Of a stretch of DNA of 64,000 nucleotides, positions 1 through 11,600 are shown piece by piece. Within the stretch, counting starts at the first letter, position 1. The number at the start of each line of letters is the position of its first letter. The position numbers and the translations under genes are program-made. The notes beneath the pieces are model-generated. The model ran no database searches. It was given only the letters and a program-made list of their open reading frames with translations, and was not told the DNA's origin. Location of the stretch: positions 3,102,997 through 3,166,996 of the forward strand of contig NMRA01000001.1 in assembly GCA_002633005.1 (NCBI GenBank), written 5' to 3'. The DNA comes from Phoronis australis (taxonomy: Eukaryota; Phoronida; Phoronidae).

Positions 1-50
1 TTTCATAAGAACGCCTAGAGTGGATCAAGCTGAGTTGATTTGAAACTAAT

Positions 51-839
51 ATGGCTGGTGTTGATGTCGGACAGGCTGGAGCATCCACATTCAGCTGTTG
101 GAAGTTTGAACGTGGAGAATGGAAGTCTGCTTCGCTGACTATTGATAAAATGGTGGTACAGTGTACATGCCATAATGATGATTTGTACATAATGTCTCGG
201 AATATCCGTTATTTCATTACAGATGTTGACGACTTATTTGAGAAAAGTGAAGTTGGCAAGGCCATTCAGATGTCTTACGTTGCCGGTAACTCCTATCTGC
301 GATTATTTCTAATGATAAGAAATGATGAATTCCAGTCGGTTGTCAGTTTGTTGACAGAAGTTCACAATCGAAAGCCTATTGACCATCAAATTCAGGTGGA
401 CTTGCTATTACGTGGGTACGTGAACAACGTGTCCATGACGCAGCGCTATTATGCTGAGCTTGACGAGGAAGCGTTCATCATGTATCGTCATGAGACCGAT
501 GCCAAGCCTATGAAAATATTTTTCTTTTACAGCGAGGCGTTCGAAAATGTTGTTGAACGCATTTGTCTTATAAAGACGGATATCCTCAAGATTGATTATT
601 ACGGGCAACAAGCGGCACTTCAATTGCAGGTGGAGACTGAGGCATGGAAAACAGCGTTACCCTTGATTAAACCATTGCCAAAGTTCAACTTTCTTTATCA
701 ACGTGGAATACCTAATGATATACCAGAGGCACAGGGACTCACTAGCATTCCAATCCCCAACATGGAAGTTAAGTACACAGAAACAGAAAACTACCAAGAT
801 TCGCTGNTTACATACACGAGTGGAGTCAGTCAAGTCTAA
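51..839 (+). CDS. Unrecognised intronless gene, 262 codons
   Basis: This is an open frame from ATG at 51 to TAA at 837-839. An in-frame TGA lies a few codons upstream of the ATG, so the start is likely the true one and no earlier coding exon is needed. I do not recognise the protein. It is soluble-looking, with no signal peptide or membrane segment, and is rich in alternating hydrophobic/charged stretches that suggest beta strands. The N-terminal 95 residues look like one compact unit. A second unit from about residue 110 to 195 has several aromatic-rich strands (for example IFFFYSEAF), and the last 50 residues are proline-rich and looser. The base at 807 is N, so one residue is undetermined. 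The absence of introns contrasts with the intron-dense neighbours and would fit a retrocopy or a lineage-specific gene. That the frame is a real gene is likely from its length and composition; its function is unknown. Confidence 0.6.
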   Translation: MAGVDVGQAGASTFSCWKFERGEWKSASLTIDKMVVQCTCHNDDLYIMSRNIRYFITDVDDLFEKSEVGKAIQMSYVAGNSYLRLFLMIRNDEFQSVVSLLTEVHNRKPIDHQIQVDLLLRGYVNNVSMTQRYYAELDEEAFIMYRHETDAKPMKIFFFYSEAFENVVERICLIKTDILKIDYYGQQAALQLQVETEAWKTALPLIKPLPKFNFLYQRGIPNDIPEAQGLTSIPIPNMEVKYTETENYQDSLXTYTSGVSQV

Positions 840-1168
840 TGACCTTAATGTCTACCCTGGTGACAGTGAATAATAGTTGTAACATGCAGATTTCAAAGGA
901 GGCTGCATGAAGATGAATCGCGCTTTGGCCCAGCTGCCAAGACAGAAAATTAATGGTTGGTGGAACTTGTGTTATGCAACGATTGCCCAACTACCAGAAT
1001 AGTTATACACTCAGGTGTCATCAGGGAACAATTCTCCCGTAAACTTTACCATGCAGGTGGACAGCAAGCTCTACATTCTTTATCTAGATAACTCTTTATG
1101 GATTGGCGCTGCTATATATGTTTGTGTGAGGGAAGATGTTGTTTTAGGCAACAGATATAAAATCATCA

Positions 1169-1174
1169 ATTAAA
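1169..1174 (+). terminator. Possible poly(A) signal ATTAAA
   Basis: This ATTAAA lies 330 bases after the stop codon of the 51-839 gene, in an AT-rich stretch. It is the nearest variant poly(A) signal on that strand. An exact AATAAA also occurs at 1782-1787, just beyond the repeat at 1277-1778. Choice between them is inference. Confidence 0.3.
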
Positions 1175-1276
1175 TTTATTACTGGATTTTCACTTGTACT
1201 CATTAGCACCGGACATTTGCATACAAAATCACATCTCCAGAGTGTGTACACATTATGTAATGTACATTAAATGAAT

Positions 1277-1778
1277 CAGGGCTTGGAATTTTCCGCGGAA
1301 ACGCGGATTTCCGCTTTTTTCAAATGTTCTGTCCGCGTATTTTATAATATTTCCGCGTAAAAAAAAATCTGATTTGATATAAATTTCCGCGGCAAATTCC
1401 TTTCTTACCGCGGCGTTGCAGACGACATTCACCTTGAAAAGCAGAAGTTGCTCTTTATGTTTCGGAGGAACGTGAATTGTCAACATTGCCGGGGCATCTG
1501 GGACAGCGTGGTGGGATTCTCAATGGCGTCTCGTGTTATTGTTAAGTGCGGCGACAAATACTACCGCTCTGCAGCCAAAAATGAGTGGGTTGGGAGTGGA
1601 CGAGCGAGCTAAAAGGACGCAGACGCATGCTACTGATGGTGGTAACGCTTTTTTTTGTCCCGATTTTTGTCGGGGAAAGGTTCACATTGATCATTTCAAG
1701 GCTGGTTAGCAGGCATGATTTGAGCCGTAAAAGTTTCAAAGTTTCCGCGTTTTTTGTCATTGGTCATTCCAAGCCCTG
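1277..1778 (+). mobile_element. hAT-like MITE, copy 1
   Basis: This is a 502-bp element with perfect 13-bp terminal inverted repeats, CAGGGCTTGGAAT at the left and its complement ATTCCAAGCCCTG at the right. It is flanked by a direct repeat ATGAAT (1271-1276 and 1779-1784). A second copy, clearly homologous along its whole length and in the same orientation, sits at 26441-26949. The CAGGG terminus is typical of hAT elements, although the visible target duplication is 6 rather than 8 bp. It has no transposase, so it is a non-autonomous element. Confidence 0.8.
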
Positions 1779-1784
1779 ATGAAT

Positions 1785-2620
1785 AAATTACAGGTCAGTG
1801 TCAACACTGTACTGAACAGATGGATAGTTCAGACTTCTGACTAATGCTATTAAGCCATGCGCATCATAGTTACAGTTGTGAAGTCCTTCAAGGGGATGCC
1901 CCTGGCAAAGTGTACCATAACAAAAAATTCAGGTATTGAACCTGAATATTGCTATGAGATGAGCTAGAGTTCATTCATCCATCTCAGGGGGGGTGGGGAG
2001 TCTGCCATCCTGCCTCTCAATTCACAGCATAGGTCTTGCTCAACTTGGTTGAAATGTTTCCAACACGTCACCATGAGAATTCCAAATCTTGTAGTCATTG
2101 GTGACATATTCTGAAACTGAATGCAAAGTATTTTTGATATAATAGTGATCAGAATTCTAGCATTAAATTGCCACATTTTTGGGGGAAATAAAAACTGATA
2201 ATGGTTCAAAAGTAAACATGGGACTTCTCCAAAAAGAATTTAGCGGCAATGACCTGCTGACTCACAAGTAATTTGCAATCTCGTGCATTATTTGGGGGTT
2301 GCTTTGAAGGTATTACTTTGGTTTCCTATAAAGAAATGAGAAAATTATGAGATTTAACAGCCATGAGCATAGGAATAGATCATAGTCCTGGGCCAACAAG
2401 AACCAAGTGATTTTCATACAGTCTGGCTTACATTATAGTGAGGTTGTCAAGGTATTTGTGTTGACCCAGTTGGATTTTAGACAACTCCCAATGTATCTGA
2501 TATCTAATTAAAAGCCTTCACCACATGTGATTATCACAAATAATTTTGAAATCAAAGTTGCTATTTAAAGGTATTAAGGACATTGAAGACATTTCAATAA
2601 AACATTTACAGCTCATACAT
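1785..2620. other. Intergenic DNA downstream of the first gene and of AP5M1
   Basis: No coding exon, RNA gene or clear repeat was found here. This stretch should contain the 3' UTR of AP5M1, transcribed leftward from 2621. I could not pick a convincing minus-strand AATAAA close to the stop codon. Confidence 0.5.
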
Positions 2621-5600
2621 TTAGTAAATCTTGACTTTGCCAGAAGTCATGACACACGGATAACCTGACAAAATGTTTAGTGTAAGTAAAATATCACCAT
2701 CTTCAGATCTAAGAGTTGCATAAAATATAGTGCTCAAAGTTAATTGACCATACACGCTTTGAGGGCTGTTCCAGTAAAATCTGTATGGGAGGGGGGGAAG
2801 GCACCTTTTTTCACACCCACCACCCATATTTTTCATTTATTTCTTCAGTCTACCACCCGTAATTTTTTATAAGTTTGAAATGCAACCACCCGTTATTTTT
2901 TTTTTGTTCTTGTGGTTGACTGCATAGGCGCTTGAGTTTATCTGTTCCTCCATCACCACTAACGTCATTCATTACTAAGAAAACATATGTTTCATATATA
3001 TGTTTATTAGCCATCGAGAAATTCGAGCACCTGTGGTTAAATGGTGTTATGGGCATGCCGATGAGGAGATCGGAGGGAGTGAAAAAGTCGGAGCTCTTTG
3101 CAAGTTGCATTTTTGTTTCAGTTTTTGATTCTGTGCAGATTGTTTATAAAATTTAATAAAATTACCCACCATCAAACATTTATGGCCCAATGAAACAACA
3201 ACGACCTGTAAATTTTAATTTTTTTGAAGTACAACCACCAGCCATTTTGAATTTAAATCAAACGCAACCACCCATAAATTTTTATTTCAGTTGCCTTCCC
3301 CCCCTCCCACACAGTTTTTGCTAGAACAGCCCTGAGGGATTCTCCGCAATGACCGTACTCATCTAGACCGCAACGTTTGTCACAACCAGGACAAGACAGA
3401 AGGCAAGAAACAGCACCAAGTACCTGTAGTGATCTTGACCTTTGTAGGGGGTGCCACGCTGACTGATTTCTGGTCAATACCACATCCTGTTTGAGTGTAA
3501 TCAGTCATCTTAAAAAATACCTACAAGATACAGAACCTACATCATGCAAATGTTACAAGTGATATGACATTGTATTCATAATAAAAATTATTCACAAGCC
3601 CACAAATACGCAGTAGATTTAGGGAACTTAGTCGAGTCCCTATTTGGGACTGTTTCATGCAACGGGCACAGAGCAGCTCTACTAAGATGGCTTAGTTTAG
3701 AATCAACCTGAAAATTTAATCTGGGACTATCACCAGTAGCCATTGGTGATTTGCGATTGTTTTCTCTAATGTTTTACCTGAGCATAGGAGTTTTGGCCCA
3801 CACAAAAAGAATCTTCTGAGGGAAACCCATGAGACTTGTCTGGGTTATACTCATCAAAGTGTATGGTGGCCTTTAACACACACTCAAAGCTCTTTGGAAA
3901 CTTCTGACCTGTTTGTACCGCAAAAATGAACATTTGTCACAATCAGGACTTTAAAGAACAATATCTGGCAAAATAAATCCATACATACAAACTACCATGC
4001 AGTACGGAGGACAACATTCAGCTTTCTTTCATGTATTCAAAATAGTGGAATACTTTCCAGGGATTTCTATAAATTCTTTGCGACCATCACGCCATCAGAT
4101 TGTCATCTTTGTGTGGTGGAATTATGATATGATTCGCACAAAAATGTCCAATATCTCAAAATGTCCGTGAACTTGACCCATCTTGGACACCAGAATTAAA
4201 AAATGAGTCATGCAAAAGATTTCCGTTTTCTCACAATGCTAATGGGTTGTATGAATTAGTAACATGCAGCTAATAATTGAACTTTGACCCATATGCTGCT
4301 ATATGCCATTATTACTTTACCTATTGTCCAACAGAGGGTTCTTACATCAATTGGTGACTGGCTGACTGTACCACTGGATGGGTTAGCCTCTATTTGTTTA
4401 ATTGCTCCTCTAGAAAACAAAAAGAAACATTCATGTGGGATGCCTCACAACCAGGACAGCCAGGACCACACGGGAGGTCTCATAATCAGTGTTCTTTAAT
4501 CATTCTTTTGAGCATGTGTTTTTTACAATCATCAAAACTGAAAAAGAAGAGAATTGAAAGAACTGCATTCGTGATAACAGAAAATTTATGAGAAATAAAG
4601 ATTGGCTTTCTTGAAATCACATTTTACATTGGTTTATATGGAAATTGAATTTACAAATTAGCAAGCTCATGTTGGTTGAAAAAGAAAAATAGTTCATTTT
4701 CCAAAAATGATTAACCGACACTAATTGAGGGTCATTTAATTATATGTCATTTAATTATATGTAATTACAATGTTGTGTGGCCAATGGTTAAACACAACGA
4801 AAGACTGAATGAAGATTTTTTAAATACACTCGGCAACTTGTCAGTTAATGATTATCAATATTAATATAAGGATATTAATGACCAATTAGAATAATGATGA
4901 TTAGAAGAAATTACCATCATGATCTCCAGTGGTTCTCAACTGTTGTTGTTATATATGCGGACCAGAATTTTCCTGTGGAACTACTAAAACATTAACATAG
5001 ACTGAAACATGAAGTTTTATAATTTCTTTTTTAATTAAAATACTGGGCAAACTTTGACAATACGTAAATTAGCACTAGAAAAGAGTTTAGTGAATGCAAC
5101 TAACCTGTGAAAAAATGGCATGTTTACATAACAGTGAGAGAAAGAGTTTTTCACCGTCTCATTCAGTTTCAGTTCCAGTAAGATTTCAACTTTTGTTTCA
5201 CCCTGTAATGGAAAACAATTCATTTTGCCACTATGCCTACTGATGAAATATAAAAGACCAAAGTCATCACTTTCTTTTCAACAGCATGACCAAATAAGAG
5301 AATGCTGTCCTGGTTACTCATGCCAATATTTAACAGTTGACAGGATACAGGCTTAGTACCTTTTATTAAAGGACATATTTTAAAGCAAATTTTTTTTCTG
5401 AATTATTTCGTAAGCATCAAGTTTATACGGTGAATTATAGTCCAAAAATCGAGACAACATTGTATCTGGCAACAAACATTTTCCGACATAGCCGTGACAT
5501 GACGAAGTATGCCTTGTCACTAGATGGCGACGGAGTAGTTAGTGGACAGCGCTCAACATTATTGTGAGGGCATACGGTGAGATTTCACAGCAATTATGCA

Positions 5601-8600
5601 TTCTTTGGGATCATCATGTCATCAATTTGTCACTGTTGTGTGGTGGCATATTGAAGTGATTCACAGAAAGTTCAATATCTCAAAATGTCCATGAATGAAA
5701 GAAATTGCGTTTTGTCCCTGTCAGTTCTCGGGACCATCTTGCACACTAGGGTTAGCAACTGGATCACGCGAAACGATGCTTTTGTGCTCACACGACACCA
5801 AAGAAACGTAACTAGAATGTTGCATAATGCTCCAGTGTGAAATTGTTCTTTGCCAGCAAGTGATGCAGAAGCAGAAGACAGTAGTCACATGAGCAGACGT
5901 CATTAAGTCTCCTAATTCTACAGAGGATTCTACATTAGGTGTTGTCTACAATTACTGGTTTCTTCAAAGCAAACAAAAGGCATGGTGTATGAGGGGTGAA
6001 AGACTAGTGTACTTTTGAAACTTTTTGAAAATGTCAGTGAAAATCATCGGACAGAAAGAGAGGAAAATCAAATTTTTTAGAAAATTAGTACTTTTCATGA
6101 AGAAGAAGGAATAGTCCTGCCAGCCAAAAGTGTGTGTTTTGTATGCTTTTTAAATTTTTGGTAATTATTGAAACCCCTTACCTTCATCTGATAATATCCT
6201 TTGATTGGCAACTGTGGTAGCTTGGCAGTGTAGTTACAGAGTATAATGTCCTCACCAGATGGAGTGAATCTCATCTTCCTCAGTCCCAGCACAGGCTTGG
6301 CACCAACAGACACTGTGTCTTGAACAAACAAAAGAGAAACGGTGTTTTGTGCTCATTAATCCTCAAACTTCTGTCTATAATAATCTGGATTTACATGCTT
6401 ATGAAAGTATCATTCTGCCATGATGTTAAACAGTGCGAAAAATAAGGTCGTGACGCCTGTTGAGTATTAAAGTGAATTGCTAACAAGACGCCTTGATCAA
6501 GGGTGTGTAACGTAGGTGCAAGAATACGAATCGTGTGTAAGATCGGCAATACCATGCAAAATCACGTGTCAAGGGAAGGGTGAGTGCTTCACAACGCAAG
6601 AATACTAAGAACCTTACTAGTGTACCCTAACAAAACAGCAGCCACTTAAGTGTTTGGTTGGTGACCTGGAGAGTTGAATTATGGGATAAAATTCCCGCAT
6701 AAGCAATTATTTCTCATTGCAAGTGCTTTGGGGGTGTCTTAAGTCTACGGAATGCAGCTCTGTTAGCAAGCATGGAGTGGATGCAGAGAGAGGTCAATGC
6801 AAAAAAAACAAAACAATAACTTGACTATAATAGGGCCGTCCCCTATTATACGGCGATAGAACTCTCCTTTGTCCCGGAGATAAGAAAGAGCGTGACCTCA
6901 TTTTGAAAATCAGACACATTTTCGTGTCTCTCATTGATGACGTAAGGCAAAGAACATTACACATCCACCAGTATTTGTCCAGTTCGTCAAACTTTCTCAC
7001 GTCGGAGTTGCAGCCCACAGCACAGCAGTAATACTTCATTGGCATTGGAAGGACGAATAGAGTAAATTAATGCAACTTGTAAAGAATCGGACAACTAACA
7101 TGTGAAAGTCCAACGGCACGAAAACGAGGCAGAAAATGTGTCTGATGGCATTGTGGGTAAATACAGCGAGTGTCCCTGTGTAATCCACGGCAGCCCAAAT
7201 GACACAAAGGTCATGTGCCAGCCAACTGTAGCCTCAAGATGCAATAAACTCCAAGTTCTTCCTTAGCCAAAAATTGCTTCTGACTTGAATTTAATGATTA
7301 GTTCTAGCCCAATTTGATAACATCAGGTGGTCTAAATTCAAAAATATTTTTGAGAAAAGGCAAATTAGTGCCCATAAACCCTCAACAATAATTCCGGAGA
7401 CTTTTTATACTTTCGACTGATTTTTCAAAGAGAAATGATTGCTCAATTCTGCAACATTTTAAAGCCTGCACATCAGTAACGATATCTATAACTTAAAAGT
7501 TCGAAAAATACAAGATTTTGTAATAGTCGGCAGCCATAATTTATCCTGGATAGAAACTTACCAGCTTTAAGAAAGTCTGCATCAGCACTCTGCGTACACG
7601 GGTGAACAACAAGATGGCTGACAGGTACCGGATGGGCTCCGACTGACCGCAGGTTAAAAGACACTTCTGGCAACACTCCCTCGAGATCAGCCTTACACGT
7701 CACAATCCCAAACACGTCCCATTTGTCTTGGAGGTTCTTCTTGTCATACTGAACAACACAATGACAAATATGAAGGCACAGCAGCAGCAGCCTCTTATTC
7801 ACGAGGTACAGCACATGGCGGAAATTGACAACTCATTTTATTTAGGATCAGTCAGTGTATTTAGTTACATATCCATAAAATTATAGATTTTAATAAAGTA
7901 AAAGTAATTTTCTAAAAGTAGACAGACTGCAGAATTTTATTTTTTTACTCAATATCAATATGCAATTAACTGAGTCATGTGACCAAGTATTTTTAATGAA
8001 ATTCAACAAAAAATAAACTAAGGCTCATTCATAGCAAAACAACTGCTTCAGTAACATGACAAAATTTCATTTGATACTAATATTCAAGATGAAAACTCAA
8101 AAACACTGTTAATCTTCTAAATTGTCATTTTACGTAAATTTTGAGCTTTTCCAAAAAAATCATAGATTAAAGAACTTTTTTTTGTTAGCCAAATACCACG
8201 TTTTGGAGAACAGAGTATAAAGTATGGTATCTTGAAATTTTCATACGAATCCGATAAATTTCTGAGTGCACTTGAAGCTTAAGAAGTTAGCTACATTTTA
8301 GCAAGTGCGTGAAAATAAGATTTTGAGCAATCCCACATTGACAGGTGGGTAAGGTTTGTTGGAAAGCCTTTACTAGCTGTTGATAAGTGAAATGCCTACT
8401 TGCACAGCTCTTATCTGTTCTGTTACAGCCAAATGTAACGTGCCCTTGGGTTTCGCATTAACCACCCTCCAGGCAGGTTGCTGTAAAGTAAACAATAGTT
8501 GCTAACATAAACAAATTATAGGCACAATTGTTGAATGATGAAAGCTAAGAGCATAATTATTTGATTAAAACATGACGGAATTTAAATGACCCACCTGTGA

Positions 8601-11600
8601 GCCTATCGAAAATGATACAGGCATACCAGAAGGGGATATGCCGGTATTAACAGGGATCTGGGTGGTCCCAGGGAAAGCAGGGTTAATGTTAAATTCACTG
8701 TGGATTTGTAAATTTTTACCATGTTGATTTTATTTTTACTAGCAAGATATTGAATAAGTTCGATTTGAACTGCTTTTTAAGCTTGATATTATGTATACAC
8801 TAAATTATACAACATCTCATTGCAAAAACTAACATCATAAAAACAACCTTTGGCATGTTATGAGAAATTCTTTCCTCCGACAATTTTCCCTAACGGTCCA
8901 CTATGCATACTAATTTCCTCACAAAAAGCTAATACAGGGCTTCACAAACAATCAATCTAAATTGTCACATCCCAAAATACCACAGTGCAATCTCTGATAT
9001 TTACCCACAATGCTACAAACCAGTAGATCACTCGTTCCACTGTAATGCGCTGCTGCCATGTAAATTACTAATTTATGCCATAATTATTTGAACATTGATT
9101 ACCATAAGGCCTAGAAAGTTTTACTGTTGCACAGTGGGGTGTAGTGCCAACAGTATTGACAAGTTGAGTGAGGCGCAATAAATCACTCTTTCTTTGTCTT
9201 ACTCCCCTCTAATGACTGTTAACAGCCTTTCAAAAAGCATTTCAATAATAATCTGCATTTTTCTACCTCTGTGAAATACGAGTGGAATCCAGGATGTGGG
9301 TACTGACAGAAACACGAATAATAAAAGTTATGCTAATTTACAGTTGAATGAGCGATTTCAATACCTTAAAACTTGGGTTGACACCACTGGGTCTGTATGA
9401 GAGAACGTGTCGAACATTGTCAGTGCTGACATCTACTGGACGCCCAAACGGGGCAGCTTGCGTTAAGTATAGAAACAGCTCCATGAACCTAGGATGGGTC
9501 TAAAAACAGAAGTGTGTTGATCAGGCAAGAATACCAAATTTAAGAATTGCATATATTAGCTGTTAAAGCCAACAATAATTCAAGCCATGACACAATATAC
9601 AGAGGACTGCTCTCAAATCAGAAAAAGATGGCGCAATTCCCAGGCGACAGTGCAATTGAATGGAAAAAGAAAACCAAGAATCAAAATAACTCTGGACAGT
9701 CATAACTCTTGTAAATAAGCACAAGCACCAGTAGTTCCAGAGCAGACAGTGTGACCTAATGAGATAAGTCTGCTTCTTTTGCTTAAGGTCATGGGTCCAA
9801 GTCCGACTGGGGCACACTGCTAGACCCTTGGGTCCAGTCCCTAGCTTTTCAACTTGGTTTAAACTATATACTAACAAAGCACAAAAATAGTTCCAGGTGT
9901 TCAGAGCAATGGGTCCACCTGAGCAACCCGTGCACGTGTGGTACAACATGCACCTGACAATCTGCAATTATTGTTTATATTATAATTCCAATTTTATTAT
10001 GTTCTGAATGACTTGCAGAAATAGTGTCCTGTGGTACTGAGTCTGTAAAAACTAAACACGTTGGAAGATATATACAATTCTCCAGATTTTATTCATTAAC
10101 CAAAATAAGGTGAAAAGATGGAAATGTCTTGCTAATATTAAAGAAACATAGCTTCGAGTACAGAGGATATTTCAAATACAGTTGCTGACACAATGGGCAG
10201 ACATATTAAGTAATCAGGTTATCAGTTGACGAAGGCTATCTGACAAAATGTACAAGCAACAATCTCTCCAATCATTACATACTAACCTCCTCAACTATAG
10301 TTGATAGTCTTCCCATGAAGTCTGCCATACCCATTAATAACGAAATTCCAGCAGGAATACCACCTCTGAAACATGATGTAATTGTTTGGTAAACAGAGAA
10401 CAATGTATAGCATAGTTATTTGAGTTAACGGTTTTCGTGACACAATCCAAGTCAAAAGTATTCAAAGAAAAGGACCTGGAATTACCCCGTCCCATCATGA
10501 CAGGTGGGCAGTGGAGACAGATTTGCCATCAGAGTAGTCTTCCGTCATGTAGACTGAGAAGAAAAGGAAATTTAGAGGAAAGTTTGAAAAGTGGCTACGG
10601 CAATCTGTAATTAGAGTTTTGTCATCCTAATAGTGATCACCATTCACTTTGGCTGTTAACATTGTCTCATTGTTTCTTTGCTGCGAATGATGAATTTAGA
10701 AAGTGAAGAAAGTCTAGACATGAGACTGCACAATTAAGGACAAAGACACTTGTCCGTGCTTTTTTACGATTATTCATGACACACAAAAATTTTTGCTTTA
10801 TTCCGCAAAACATTTTCAAAACTCACACACAGATGAGTGATGGTCTGTTTGCAGATCCTTGATCCACCAGAGGGAGACAGCAGTATATCAGACCAAACTG
10901 AAACAAAGAGCATGAATATATAAGAAACTGGAAGGTTCACATCTCAGCTATTACAAAATAACACTGGAGCTGAACAATTAACTAAATTTTGGTATGTGTA
11001 AAATCTAATCGACACAGAGCCAAATACAAGCATTTAGTTCAGCACATTGTGAATTTCACTACAAAACAACTTTTTCTCATTCAGTGTTCATCTCAGACAC
11101 TGGGGGAGGAGAAATTGCAACAAGATTCATAGTTGAATATTCCTTAAAACCAATTGTCTGTTATCAGATATGCAAGTCATTAAGCCCGCCCTGAAATAGC
11201 AAAGCACCACTCTCATTCTAAGGTATTTACCCACAATGCAACACGTGTCAAGCTTTCATCCTGCTTCTTGACATACAAATGTATGAGTCACCAACTCAGA
11301 TCCTAATCATTAAGTGATTCACTTGTGTAATGCAGGCAAACTTGCATTACTGCATTTTGAACTGTAGTGCTGACACCGAGAAATCGGCAAAAGGCCAATT
11401 TGAGTGCTGGATGCACAATGTATTGATCATGTCTTGTTAATTAGTTCAGGAGTACCTGACGTCTGTCACAAAATGCATTTTCCAGAGGAGAGTTAGATAT
11501 TCAGGAAGGGCAAATTATCTACCAGCATTTTCGCACGAGTTACATTTAAAAATTATACCCACTCACCCTGATCACCTGCAGTCACCACATGACCATACCT

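Noticed and set aside
51-839. Assignment of the first gene to a meiotic REC114-like or 9-1-1 clamp-like family
   Set aside because: Length (262 aa) and a beta-rich N-terminus are compatible, but I could not match a single diagnostic motif, so no name is given.
3253-3483. 76-codon minus-strand open frame overlapping AP5M1 exon 13
   Set aside because: It is a shadow; the AP5M1 frame through 3424-3520 is a different one and matches the family.
4346-4409. Shorter version of AP5M1 exon 11 using the GTAAGA donor at 4340-4345
   Set aside because: It leaves the wrong phase for the next exon and drops residues that match the family (ending CWTIG before GQKFPKS); the donor at 4315-4320 fits both.
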